From NCBI GenBank assembly GCA_015227615.1, contig JAALGZ010000034.1, positions 310,001 through 374,000 of the forward strand: a stretch of DNA of 64,000 bases, in the 5' to 3' direction. The DNA is from Labyrinthula sp. Ha. Lineage: Eukaryota; Sar; Bigyra; Labyrinthulida; Labyrinthulaceae. The notes below the pieces were generated by a model. It did not search any database, was not told where the DNA came from, and saw nothing but the letters and a program-made list of their open reading frames with translations. Each line of letters begins with the position of its first letter. Position 1 is the first letter of the stretch. Both the position numbers and the translations under genes were made by a program. Below are positions 20,639 through 33,595 of this stretch, in pieces.

Positions 20639-23600
20639 ATCTTTCGTTCTGCAAATATTTTTTTATCTTTCTTCTTGTTTCTCACGTTATTGTTCAAAGA
20701 CAAGATAAAAACAGGTATGAGAGCGTCTCGTTAAGTAACTTTATCTGAATCCTTTCAGCTTTTTTCCCCAAAAACATCTGTCGGGTTGTTGTCAGAAAAA
20801 AGCAATTTGTTTCCCGACTCATTTATATCTATGGCTCTTATAGACGAAGCATAAAAACGTTACAAATACTATTTTTAGCCGGTGAAATATGTATTCAATA
20901 CTGGTCATTGATTCTAATCGCAGAGGAAGTTCGAAACAAATATGACATTATGAACATACAAAACTTATGATGCGTCCAATGAAGTTGAAGAAGAAAATAA
21001 CAAACCTTTATCAAGAAGACAGGGTTATAACTTAACCAAGCTTGGGCAATAAATGTATTATTGTTCTAGACTAAGACATTGGTTTTTGTTTCATACCGTT
21101 GATCGTTGGTTGCACCTTCACCACATCGACTGGTTTATTTCAAGTAAGTGCAAAACGAGCGAGATGAAATTGCATAGATTCAAAAAAAATAGTCTCAGAA
21201 ATAAAGCTTTTAAATTTTCTTTACTTTGCTAATACTGTTCTACTTTCAAATCTTACTCTTGCACATTAGAAAATATATTGAAAGTATTGAAATATAAGGC
21301 CTCAGCACTAAAAGGATTATAAGTATTACACTACGCACAGATCAATATAATTTAAGGAATGACCGAGACATGAAACCTTATTAACTAAAAAAACATTGAG
21401 AATGTATTGTAAGTATGAACAACAGACCTACTAAGAAAAATTAGTTCGATAAAAACTCTCTGAATCTAGCTATTTCTCACTAAAATCAGAGCGATTCTGA
21501 ATCTGATGATAAAAATTCCTAGATTTGTGTGTTTAATTAAGAACAATGAGATTTTGCCCGTGGTAGCATGTATTGCAACAGTTTGGCCAAAGGTATTAAC
21601 CTATCCCAGAAACCCGCTTCAGAAGTGGATCGTTTCAGTGCTGGGCTTGTTTCCCAGTTTATTTTTTTTTAAGTTTAAGGATACTAAAAATATTTTAGAT
21701 ATATATCACACACACTGTGAGGAAAAAGGTGTCTCGTGAAATTAAGCTGATAATTAGAATTCTTCATCATATCACACCAGGTACCTGGTTCCTTGATTCG
21801 TTCAAGTTTTCTTGAGACCTAGCTGCTATCATGAGAGAGTTGGAATGGGCATATTTTCAGACATAAATCAAGTAGCTGTATATGTTCTTGATCGAAATTT
21901 ATACAAAATTACGTAGACTGAGCTAAGAACGGTTTGGGATCACGAGCGTGATATTTACTGAGGCCTCTATCCATAAGTACAAATGTAATTGCAATTTAGT
22001 TTCAATGCAAAATTCTTCGCACTTTGATCTATTTCAGAAAACGGTATTCTCAACCTACATTTGGTATTCCTCCTTACCTGAGCATAACAACAACCATTGA
22101 ATAACTGTTACTCCAACTACCAAAAAGTTAGTATATTTTATTTCTTCCTGCTTTTTCACTATAATCTCTGCTAAAGGAAATAATTACATATTTCATTCAG
22201 GAAGTAGAAAAATAGCTTCTATGCGATACAAGATTTCTAATTTAATAGAACGGCTATTACTACAAATGAATTCCCTGACCCAAAATTGTTTCCCGAGAAT
22301 TCAGTAGTTAGCACCACAAATATTGATTTCTCGCAGCGTAAAGTTTGAATTTTCTAAGTACTGCAGACTGGTGGTAGCACTTCTCCATGTTCTTGCTCAG
22401 ATCTAATGTAGACCCATTGAAAAATACAGTAACTAAGAATTTTGGGCCTTTCACATAATAAATAGCAAACGCGTGTTACTCGTGTTTGAAAATTTTGCAC
22501 AAGTAGTATAATTTTCAAATATAATGAGATCATAAATAGTCATTTCAAAAATATGAAAAACCTAGTTGCGTTGAATCATGACAGGAATCCAATTCAAATT
22601 CACAGCTCTAACTATTTAAGACATAATAGCCATCCCATAAAATAGTATGCCAGTCGACCTTACTTAATTATTATTAACTGATTACATAACGGAAAGGAGA
22701 ATGATACATACGTAACAAAGCTTTCCATCCTAAAAATTAAAGGAAAACATTAACCCCTACTATATTATTATATCATAACTTTCCTTGAGACATTACTTCT
22801 AATGTTCCATTATGATGGTAAGTTTGATTTAGAGTTTTACGTTTCGGAATCAAAGAAAAAAATATGGATAAAATAAGAAAACATATCATTCTAAATATAA
22901 ATTAATGTGATTTACAATATGGTAATCACATCGCAGAAGGTTTGTATTCCATTAAAACTCTAGGTTCATATTTCCCGCTCCTGTTTAAACCATCTATTTT
23001 TTTTGACGTTATCAACCTTTGCCAACTTTTTTCTGGCTCAGTATGTAGCACATTCACTATTTCACTATGAATATATTTTCTATTGGAATTGCTTTGAGCT
23101 TCATGCTAGAAAAAAGGCTTGGACTGTGGTATTGTTTTTAATTGAACAAACATACTTTTTTGAAATGGTAAAAAGTATTTTAATTTTCTATGCCTTCACA
23201 TCTCTTAATCAGTCCAATCCTTCTGAATAATGAAGACCAGGAATAAATTGTTTTCTGTAGAGACCATATATAAATAGAAAAAGGGTATCAGATCTACTAA
23301 AAATCTCGGGGATGTATTTGACATACAACTGATTACTTGCAACGTGTTTGTATATTATTTTAAAGAACTATAACATAGTCATGAGCAGCATGTATAATGA
23401 TACGACCAAGATAGTTGAAGAATTTCATCTTTCTTTTAATATTTACGAATTTTAAAAGCATTAAATAGTATCAATATTTCTGTCTTTTTCTTGAATTATA
23501 ACCTTTTGTGATAGATTTACGCTGCTTTGTGATCCCAGTTTCCTAGGTATTATGGTGTATTGGGCGTTCAATTATGGGATCTCATTTTGTCGTCCTCATT

Positions 23601-25914
23601 CAGCACTGAAGTCTAAATCCAAGTGGGAGTATCTTCTATGCTAGAGGACAAACTATTCGATTTAATATCCGACATCTCTCCCTAGCTCAAGTAATTTTGA
23701 AGCAACCTACACTGAGAGGAAAAAATATTGTGTCCCAAATTGATTCGAGATTCCAACCAATATTATTGACAAATGTCGTTGAAGATAAATACAATCAAAA
23801 GTGAAATATCCTATGCCCAACATCGTATTAAGATTGTAACTAAGGTGGTGGTACATGGAAAATAGAAAGCACAGCGGCGTTTGCAATATCCAGGTGTTCT
23901 TATGACACATTAGAAAATAACCCGACTTATCACAAAAATCACTTCATTGCAGACAAGTCATATCTAATTTATTTAATCTCTTCTATTCTCTACAAACCAC
24001 TTTCCTGTGCATCGTGATTTTTCTGTTACAACCATTTGAGTAAGTGCAAGACTTCCCTTTACAATATAACATATAAATACACCGTATATGTCTCACCCAA
24101 TGTTCAAAGTTTCAAAAGAATATATGGAATTAAAATAGAAACCTATATAAATTCTTAACGGTGTTTCGGGAAAACATAGACCTGGAAACCTACTTTTTAA
24201 AAAAAATTAAAATTAAATTTCCTTTATATTTCATCAATGTGATCAACCTGTTTGACAATAGATAAGGTTACGAAGAAATCTAAGAGAAAACAATGGGTAT
24301 TGAAATATAATATTTTTTTCATTATTAATACTTACAAGAATTCTTACCATGTAATCTTGTCTTAAACCCAGAATCTTTCAATAAGACATGGTTGTAAGAA
24401 AACATATGGAAAATATAACTACAAAAGCTTTCTATGACCAGTACTCAAATAGACAAAGGGTGGGTGATTCCAACAATAAAGTCGGTGCTAAATCTACTAG
24501 AGCAAAGAAAAAGATATACTTGCCATCTAAATTTATAGCTTTAAACAGCTATCAAGTTAACAAAAAATAAAGTTTTAGCCGTATCTTTTCGACCTTTAAG
24601 ACCCTGCACGATATTACCATTCCATTCTTAAAGAAATACTCAACATAGTGCCATTTTCTTTAGAGTTTGGGTAGTTTCGCACTAGTTCATAATATAATAT
24701 CAGCACAGTAGTTGTTATAGAGTTTAGTAACTGGAAAGTACTAGGAATGACAAGTATTATATCATAGTGGAAACATTGTTGCTAGTACTTGGATATGAAA
24801 AAGTAAGAAGAATCCATAAAAATTTTTTGTTACTCCTTACCAAAATGATTCCAGGTTATTAGAGAAGGAAAGAATACTGTTTCAGGTTTAAATGTTTTTA
24901 GCTCATCATGATATTGACGAATGCGAGAATGAAAAATATCAATCAGTACATCACCAGGATACCCCAGTTAGTCTTTTTTCAGTAACTTAGTACTTTTAAG
25001 GGAGACCTATTTTGAAGAAAAGTTTTCAGTCATATTAACTTTTAGATAGAATGATATCATAACATCTATTCTATAAAGATATCTCCTTCTTTCAGTGCCT
25101 AGTGCAAGTTGCTAACAACAACGTTCCACAGTTCTCTTGGCTATCCCGTTTAGGTAGTCGCGAAATAACTATGGTATTAAATTCTGGTTAGGAATGGAAA
25201 GATAGCAAAGTTAGGTGTGAAGCAAAGTAAAATTTGAAGCAAGTATTATTATGAACTCCTACAGTAGGCGAAAAGAGCAGGAACCACCTCTAGCAGAAAG
25301 ATGATAATGGTTATTGTTCCGAAGTTTTGTATAACTCTTCTATGGTATGCATTTAGCGATGCGTAATTACAAATGAAAAAAACCTGGTCTCTTTATTTGA
25401 TGCTTCCACCTGTTTTACCCCTTAGTTCCTTTATTAATGCCATATTTCAAACGATTATTACAAGACATAATTCAAGCCCTATTATCAAATATGAACTCGT
25501 AAACTGACTCCAAAAGCTTGTATAGGGAGGATAAAATCCCAAGCTTCCAAAACAAGATCATCACAACATGAATAGTTGCATATAGCGCGTAACGTTTTCT
25601 TGACGGTATATGTGCAGTGCGATTACATGGCTGCTTCTATGACAAGAAAAGTTACTTATAGTATCAGAAAGTTGTGTTGCATTTTATATTTCGTATTCGA
25701 ATCTTTATGCAATCTACTAGGATTTAAATTTTCCTATTACTCTGTTTCGTTTTGAGTAATTTGTGAGTGCGAACTTATTTCTCAGACAAACGGTAAACTT
25801 GTAATTCAATTTCCTTCTATCAAACTTTTGGGCAATTTGATGAGGTCTTCTTTGGACAAATACTGTTCAAAATAGTCATTTGTTAAAGAACAACAACAAA
25901 ATTCTGAAGAAGCG
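20639..25914. other. Gene desert, 5.3 kb
   Basis: AT-rich, stops in all frames. One 60-codon ORF at 24388-24570 (plus) has a basic, soluble-looking composition (KVGAKSTRAKKKIYLPSK) and could be a small gene or an exon, but nothing supports it further. The last 90 bp carry a TTTTGGGCAATT motif. Confidence 0.5.
25825..25840 (+). promoter_or_regulatory. Candidate promoter motif TTTTGGGCAATT
   Basis: CTTTTGGGCAATTTGA lies 75-90 bp before the ATG of the WD40 gene. The same core occurs at 41731-41748 and three times at 57608-57680, each time between or just before gene starts. Confidence 0.45.
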
Positions 25915-28900
25915 ATGAGTTTCCTTGTAGTTCATGATAATAAAGCTTCCAAGAAAAGCCTAGAAAGCTTAGAGGAGTCGATTACAAGTGTCTCAGGATT
26001 TTCCACCCAATTTATCAATGCAGAAGACAAAAAACAGGCTAAGAAACCTGTGAAGACTAAACCTGGCACCTGCTTGGTTCTTTTCGTTTCAAAGAATACC
26101 TTGACGATCAATGACGTGACAAAGCTCTTCAGTAAATTTGTACAACGAGTGAAGAGATACTGTGTTATTTATGAAGGGGATAAAGAAGAGGGGGCACTAT
26201 ATCTTAAGAATGATCTACAAGCGGTAAATATACAAAAACTGTTTTACAGGTCGAACATGAATAAAATTGCTAAAAGCATTATGCGGAATAATACCTTTGA
26301 GGTGACGCCAATTATGTATAGAAAGAATAAAATATATTCGGATTTTGTAGTTCGAAAAATATTGCATACTCTTTGCGTTGATGCTCATGTCAATAAGAGC
26401 TTTAATCTTTTTGACCAAGGCCAGAACTTGATCTCTACAAATATATTAAAAAAACTGTCAGAAAAAGAATATAATTCTTCTTCTGATTTAGAAAAGTTTG
26501 CCGTAGAAAAGTTTAATGTTGTCCAAGTTAACAATATTGAAACTGGGGTTGAGTTCTTGAAATATAGTTCCAAAGAAGCTAATGGAAAAGTTGCTTTGCA
26601 TGAGTTTAACTCTATTATTCAAAGCTCAAATCTACCTGAGGTGTGTATTGAAAATATCTCTTCGCAAATCATGAGACTTTTCCCAAAAGCTCAAAGGAAT
26701 TTTGTAAATGTTTTTGAAGGGAAGCTCGAAAAAGCAGTTTTGAATGGAATTATTCATCCTTTGAAAACAATAAATAAGTCTAAGCTGCATATTATTTTTT
26801 CTGTGATTAAGGTGAACTCTATGGATGAGCTGAAGGTAAGTTTAAAAAGAATTATGCAGTATATTGCTACAAGAGTTCCGCAACTAGGAGCGCAACTCAA
26901 GATTTCTCTACTTTTAAGAGAGGACCAAACTAAGGATCTTAGTTTTACTCAAAGCCTTGAGTGTAACCACACTGAGTTTCCTTCACCTTCAAATCTGTCT
27001 GAAACCTCTGTAGAGGGCATCGATTTCTCTCCTACTTTGTGTGATGCTATAAGTTTGTTCTCAATCTGTAGCAGTTTAGTTCCTTGCAACGTGTTGGAGA
27101 GTTGTCTTAAAATTGATACAAAGGAAGCGATAGTTGCACTTCTTCAGCCACTAATCGATAAAGAAATTCTTGTGCGCTACGGAACTGAGGATTTATGTTT
27201 TGGATTTTTGAGCTTTGAGAAAAAGCAATTTGTACTGCAAAAACTAGCTGAAATGAGTATAGAAACTAATTCCCAACTAATGTCAAAAAAAATCATCAAT
27301 ATGCTGACTACATCTGAGTTTAATGAAAACCCGTTTGTATTGCAAGAAGTTTTATTGTTGCAAAACCCCATAGGTTTGCCTGGAGCGTTGTCACAACTGA
27401 ACAATTTGACTTTTCTTTTAGCTTTGGGCAAGAATGATCCCCTAGGCCTTATACAGGGTCTTTACTTCCTTGAAAGCAGAGCTACGGATTCAAAAAAGTA
27501 CAATATTTCAACCCTCAGGAGTTTAATTGAAAGGGTTCTTTCGGCCCTGTTAAGAGATTTTCGAGAACTTCCTGGGCAAATTCTTACCGTGAAACACTTA
27601 CTAAATCCTACTTTCACAGAACTTGTGACAGCTTGCGAAGCTCACAAGTTTCCTGGTGGTTCTACATTTGTTCCCATGAATGCATTAAAAGAGGCAAACT
27701 CTTTGGGATCAAAATCAGAAATTATTCTATTAAGCGAAACTTCAAAGACCACCTCAATAGGAATGTTATTTCCTGAGGTAGTCGCAGTTGTATCTTTCAA
27801 GAATCTGCTCATTCTTGGTCAAGGTAATGGTAAGATTTCATTTTATGATTTGACAAGTGAAGAAGAATTAAGTTCTATATTCGATCATAATGGAAAAATA
27901 ACGTCACTAGAGGTTGTAAGCTTATTTGATATGGACCTTTTAATATCGACTTCACTCGATGGAGTTTGCTGTCTAACAGATCTGAGTTCGGGGAGTTTTA
28001 GTATCCTTAAAAAAATCACGGCACAAGATGACTTCTCAAAAAAAAAAGTTTTTGGATTCAGCAGGTCGGTTTGTATTAATTATCTGGAAACGCTGTGTAT
28101 TTTTAGCCAAAACGCAGTGCATTGCTTCAAACTAGTTTTGAAAGACGGCACTGTAGACGCAGAAGAGGGCAAAAAGCATTTGTTTAATGGAAGAGAGGTT
28201 TCATGTGCGGTTCAAATCCCAAGAGATTTCATGGGTTTACACCTCGGTGTTGGTTTCGAAAGTGGAGACATTTCGCTCTTTAACATAGAAGAATTATCAG
28301 AGAAAGTCTTTGCTGAATTTCACCTCAGGTCAGTGCTTGTATTAAGTGCGTTCCGATTAGATGGTACCGATTATTTGCTAAGCTCAGGGTTTGATCGCAA
28401 ATTGGCTGTCTGGAGCTTAACTTCAGGGAATCTGATAGATTCTACGGATGTTTCATCTGGGGCATTGACCAGTCTTCAGATTATCCAGGACAGAGTATTT
28501 GGCTGCTCGAATTTATCGAATTCAATTGTACAATTTGGTTTTGATGGCAACGTGCTGAAAGACATATCAACGTATTTTATATACTTTCCTTTTATTTAGT
28601 CATGTTGTTGATGAGGAAGCAACAGGGATAATGTGTTTTCAAGTTTCTGAATCAGCTGGTAGCATGGCCAGGACTGTATTCACTTTTGGGGACAATCATG
28701 TTTTTAAGAAATCATCGATTCACTTTGAAGAACCTAAAAAATCTAATGGAGTTGAGTTGGTGCACTCAGACTGGATCACATGCATAGCTAACAATAAAGC
28801 ATTGCGCGAATATGCTACTGGAGGACTTGATGGACGGATAATTATTTATGACTGCGATACAGGAACTGCCAAGCGCGAGTTGCTGTGCGAGGGTTATGCA

Positions 28901-29253
28901 GGTAATTTGTTCGTTTTTTCTACCGACGGTATACTTAATTATTTTCTCAGTATTTAGGAAACTTTGTTTTGTCAAGGATAGGAGCGTGGGATGCCTCCAC
29001 TGGCAGTCGAGTTCCCTACTTAAACATTGATAAATCACTTCGTAATCCTCTTAAAGAAAATTTTCAACTCACAGATTTGGCTGGACAGAGTGGTGACGTT
29101 GAAGGATTAACAGAGAAAGATGTAGGATATACCATGGACTACAATTTTGGAGATCAGACCTTACGAAAGTTAGTTGACCATCCAGACGGTGGTTCATACG
29201 CACTATGCACTCTCGGGGCCAAGCTGACCCATCTTAAAATAGTACCAAGTTGA
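25915..29253 (+). CDS. WD40 protein with TIR-like N-terminus and winged-helix-like middle; three exons
   Basis: Exons 25915-28571, 28600-28928 and 28958-29253 give 1093 aa. The second half (from about residue 620) is a WD40-type propeller with repeats such as LISTSLDGVCCLTDLSSGSF, LLSSGFDRKLAVWSLTSGNL and YATGGLDGRIIIYDCDTGTA; both introns lie inside it and the repeats only close when they are removed. Residues about 1-110 alternate hydrophobic strands and helices (FLVVHD; KPGTCLVLFVSKNTLTINDV; KRYCVIYEGD) in a TIR/flavodoxin-like order. Residues about 371-447 resemble the winged helix of STAND ATPases (LLQPLIDKEILVRY then FGFLSFEKKQFVLQKL). No Walker A (GxxxxGK[ST]) is visible, so if it descends from a STAND protein the ATPase has decayed. 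Function unknown; the domain links are inference. Confidence 0.85.
28572..28599 (+). other. Intron, 28 nt (GT-AG, phase 2)
   Basis: GTATTT to TTTAG. Unspliced, the frame stops in the intron at 28597-28599; spliced, AC+T continues as THVVDEEATGIMCFQ. Confidence 0.9.
28929..28957 (+). other. Intron, 29 nt (GT-AG, phase 1)
   Basis: GTATAC to TTTAG. Splicing restores a WD40 blade, STDGNFVLSRIGAWDAST. The alternative AG at 28950 (22 nt) gives the wrong frame. Confidence 0.92.
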
Positions 29254-29263
29254 TACTAGAACT

Positions 29264-32200
29264 CTATTTTGTAAATAGCTCTACCACCCATTCAATTGCA
29301 CAATTGTCTCTTCCCCCAGTAGAAATGATTACACGTTCATTGAGCCATTTGACCGATGTTACGTGTCCAGCATGGCCAGGTGCAACTAGAGGCTTGCAAG
29401 GTGCAGGGCAAGGATATGGGAAAATTCTAAGTTTCGCAAAATCATCTCCAACCGCAAGAAACTGTTTTCCGTGAGCAGTGAAGATATCCATAGTATTTAT
29501 GTCACTGCCATCCCAGCCTTTCTTCCATATCCCTTGAGTTTCCCATGTAAAAGGACAACAATGACTAGTGACTTTATCAAACTTTCCACTTTGCTGGAGC
29601 TTTTTTCCACGAGTGATTTGTTTTCCAGTCTTACAGTCGTAAAATAACAACTCGTAGCTTGAATCGTTTGTACGGAAATATTTTCCGTTAGGGCTAAAGT
29701 CAAGCGCTGTAACCTTGGAGCTACTCTTGCCACTACGTCTTATCAACTTCACAAAGTCTTGTGTTCTCTTACTCGTAGGTTCAAAAAAATATAGCTTTCC
29801 GTTTGTGGATGCGACAACAAGAAAGTTCAGATTATTGTTGAACTTCAGGAAAGAGACATCATGTTTTGTTCGGATAAAACTTACTGTTGTAAGTTTCATG
29901 TCAAGAATAACAACTCCTAGAATTTTGCGAACAGGATTATTACCTTGTCTTCCGCCTTTATATTCTACCCCACCATATCTACCACCTAAACCACAGGCAA
30001 TAAGTTTCTGCCGTGGTAAGTGAACAATAGAGCGAACCCTATTATCTAACATAGTTTCGGATATCATCTTCTTAGCAGAGACATCCCATTGGCGTACTCG
30101 GCCATCATCTCCAGAAGTTATTACTGATGGGGTATCTTCTCCAATTACTAGTAGCCCCCACATTTCTTCCTTCGAGTGGGAGGCAGTAATTAACTCATCG
30201 TACTTAAGAGAGCTCCTGTTACTTTCAAAAATTAACTTCGTGGAAGAATCCCTTGATGAGCTTACTTTCAATTTAACATTGTTTGATTGCAGGAGCTTTC
30301 CTTCATCCGTAGCCATAACCAACACTTTAGTTGATGGTGAATATTGTACTCCAATTATAAGGGAAGAGTCAGACAGCCAGTTATACTGAGGTTTTAAGTC
30401 TATTCCGACTGTCAATTTTCCAATAAATTTTCCAGACGATACACTAACTACAAATATCTTACTTGCAGAGTTTATTACACAAAAGACATCAAAAGGCTGT
30501 TGGTTTTTGAACAGGACATTGCTGCAACACGTGACGTCAAGATTGGAATCAACAGACCACATACTTTCTACGCGCCGAGACTTCAGGTTGACACAATGTA
30601 ATCCTGCTTTCTCTGTCACCACAGCGTACTCAGCGCTAGAGTTTAAACCATTCGCTTGAAAATAAGTAGTCTTATGTGTCCTTTTCCCTCGTGAAGATTT
30701 TTTACGGCCTAAGATAACGTTCTTACCTCGAGTTTCGTGTTCTTTTATGGAGTACACACGAAGAAAATCAACACCGCCGATAAGGAAACCGAACCTTGCT
30801 AACCCAGCTAAACATTCGACAGTCTGACGCGAGCCTTTCAAAGATTTATAAAAGCTTAGTGAGTTTTCTTCAACTCGAAGAAGGGATAACGTTCTCTCAT
30901 CGTCCAATCCCACTGTAACAACGCACTTTGTAGCATCAGTGAAGAAAATTCTAATGTGGCTTATTCCTCGTTTCTGCTTAATCCATGTAAAGTTTGGCTT
31001 GTTCATTCTCTTTAAGTCAATACATGCAATGGATACCATGTCCCTCCGTAGCTTCTTCGACTTCTTCCTCGAAGTGTATTCATCGAAATCTTCTTTCACC
31101 AATGGAGATGCTATAGATCCAGAAAACACCAACAGGTCATCATGGAGATCAAGGCAATTCACCTGACCATTGTATTGAAACAATTTCTGCTTACATTTAG
31201 AGGAGCCTAATCGTGTTCTGACTACGAATTGTGCGGCTAAATAAAACAGCTCACCTTTAGAAGTAAATTGAAGCGAGTGACGTGTTGAAGGTATGGTGAA
31301 ACCATAAATCCACCTTGCTACTATAGACCCGGAAATTTTAAGACTTGGGACTGGAATGTTATCTGATTGGCAAATCTGTCCTTTCCATGGCTGAATGGCA
31401 AGAAACTCATCTCCCGCACCCATACTGATGATTTTAGACGAACAATTCCCTTCTTCATTCTGACCCTTAGATATCTGCAACGTTGACAACGCTTCTAACC
31501 ATTTGACAATCATTATCTGGTTTTCAATAAGTTGCTTCTTACCTATTGTTTTAGACACCTGGATACCTTCCCGAAGTTTACTTAGCTTTAGGTCTTGAAG
31601 GTTCAAGCATGAGTTAGTTGAAGGTACTGCAAGGTCATTATCTCCAGAATCACTTTGAACAGAAGGTTGATTTTGTAGCCTCTCGGATAGCTTGTCGCTA
31701 CTTGTGTCCTTACATTTCCTTATTCTAAACTTATCAGCTCCGAACACAGTTAGAAATATCTTTGCAAGTTTACCCTCGGAAGAGGGAAGGACTTGTACTG
31801 TAAACCTAATCTTGGAAGAAGAAAAACTTGCAAAGAAGCTAAGATGCTTCAAAAAGTTAGCACTATCTTTCCCCCGTTCAAACACTTTTATTGGTACTAA
31901 CTTTGTATACTGTAGTGCCCCGTATTTTTCTCTTATGTCTTTTTGCTTAGCACAAATATATATTTGTCCTTTACTAACACCCCTAGCGTTGATTTCAAAC
32001 GTATGATTCGACCTGGCAGAAAGCTGAATTTCCTGTGAAGTAAAGCCTTCCGGGTACACATAATTTATAAACAAATGACTAAAATAATTTCGAAAGTCAC
32101 TTAACTCCATAAAAAACGCCCCATCATTTTCATTTTTTTCAAAATGTTCCACATCTTTCTTTCTGTTTTCTTTCTGAGAAGAAAAGGCTTTACGTAACAA

Positions 32201-33542
32201 TCCCTCATGTGTCCTAAACAAAGAGCTTTCATCAGAGTACTTGCCCTTCCATTCACCAAATCCCCAAGGATTTCTGATCCGTACAATGTAAGCTCCAGTG
32301 TCAAGCCTCGCAATATCTGTGAGAGAGTACGCATGCTTTTGAACTAAGCCATATAGTTCCTTATCTTCAACAGATCCATGAATAGAGCAACCAATAAGAG
32401 ATCCCCATGAGTTAAGAAGCTTGTTTAAATGCTCAAACAGTTTCTTATCACCGAAATCAGATAGCGGTTTCTTATCCAAGCTAACAATAGCAGATGGGTA
32501 TCCTGTTAAATCATGAAGGGCGGTATCTAAGAACCCGCAGATTAAACTGTCATACGAACCGTGTAGTTTAGCAAAAGCCTTCTCCATCAACGGGACCCAA
32601 AGCTCATTCTTATCTCTACATCTTCCGAAAACTGGAAACAATGTATTTCGAAATACTGGAAGTTTGTCGTCGATAAAAACAAACTTCCAAGAAAAATCTT
32701 TCTTAAATCTGATTACCCAAATTCCATGTTCAACCATTTTTGAAACCATCTCTTTGTTGTTAATACCATACACAACTTTCTGTAACAGGTCTTCTCTAGT
32801 TGCAAGCACAGCTAAAGCTCCTATGAACCAACAGTTCCCAAGTTTCCCTTGAACACAATCCCCGGATTCTCCTCCATCTAGAAACATAGTCCCATTTTCA
32901 CAAAAAGATCCGAGAATTCCTTCTGAATTAAAGTTTTTTTTCCTATTGCAAGACAAATCATCTGATTCCACAGAGTATTTCTTTTTTGTATACTCATTCC
33001 ACGAAGAATCTTGTGTAAAAGAGATAGGTTCCGAGGTTTCGGTACTAGTTCTGTTAGGGTGTCCGAACGCGCTTCCATTGAATGATTCAAAAGAACTCTG
33101 CAAGGAGGAGCGATTCTTCACCTTAAGTCTAGCAATAGAAGGTTTTTGTGCAGCACGTGGCCTAGAGTCCCATGATGTTTCCTTGAAACTGCTATCACTT
33201 GCATCAGAGGCAAAGAAGCTCTTATCACCAGATAGAGATATATCGACAGCTTTGCCCGAAGTATGAGCTGCTACGCCTCTCCTATACCTTGGCCTTACCC
33301 AAATGCAATCGTCCGGAGAAGGATATGGGTGCTTGAAGTTTCCACTTCTATAGAAAGAAAACAGTCCTGTAGGATCATCCGGTTTTGGCCCAAAACTTGT
33401 ATCCACCCATTTCTCACCAGATTTCAGCCCCGAGATTATATGTTTGAATTTTTTCTCAACTAAATTCAGGTCCTAGGCAATGACAATAACAAAACCAAGG
33501 CACTTCTAAGGAAGAAATGGTAACTATATGTCTCTTATCCAT
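29264..33542 (-). CDS. Calpain-type cysteine protease fused to an EML-like WD40 propeller; two exons
   Basis: Exon 1 33504-33542 and exon 2 29264-33472, 1415 aa. The calpain core has the complete triad: Cys227 in QGKLGNCWF, His393 in KHAYSLTD, Asn414 in RIRNPWG. It is followed by a calpain C2-like (CBSW) beta-sandwich at about 485-600 (SQEIQLSARSNHTFEINARG). After a linker, residues from about 770 to the end form a beta-propeller whose last ~150 residues match EML/EMAP proteins: SSYELLFYDCKTGKQI, TQGIWKKGWDGSDIN, FLAVGDDFAKLRIFPYPC and GHVTSVKWLNERVIISTGG. EML propellers bind tubulin; calpains are regulated, usually calcium-dependent, cytosolic proteases. The fusion suggests a protease tethered to microtubules or the cytoskeleton (inference). 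No EF-hand domain is present. The frame continues 22 residues beyond the first start-like codon to an intron boundary, hence the exon 1 assignment. Confidence 0.92.
33473..33503 (-). other. Intron, 31 nt (GT-AG, phase 0)
   Basis: GTGCCT to CCTAG on the minus strand. It joins a 13-codon exon starting at ATG 33542 to the calpain frame just after the stop at 33473-33475. The 5' GTG is less typical of this genome's GTA. Confidence 0.7.
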
Positions 33543-33595
33543 ATGTTTAACTCGTTTCGCAGCAAAGTTTTTTTCAAATAACGGAAGACTAAAAA

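Noticed and set aside
28200-28225. tRNA T-loop-like GGTTCAAATCC
   Set aside because: Lies inside the WD40 coding frame, with no acceptor stem or D-arm around it.
29715-30023. 102-codon plus-strand ORF (and several like it at 30939, 31692 and 32946) antisense to the calpain-EML gene
   Set aside because: Shadows of a long, well-supported coding exon on the other strand.
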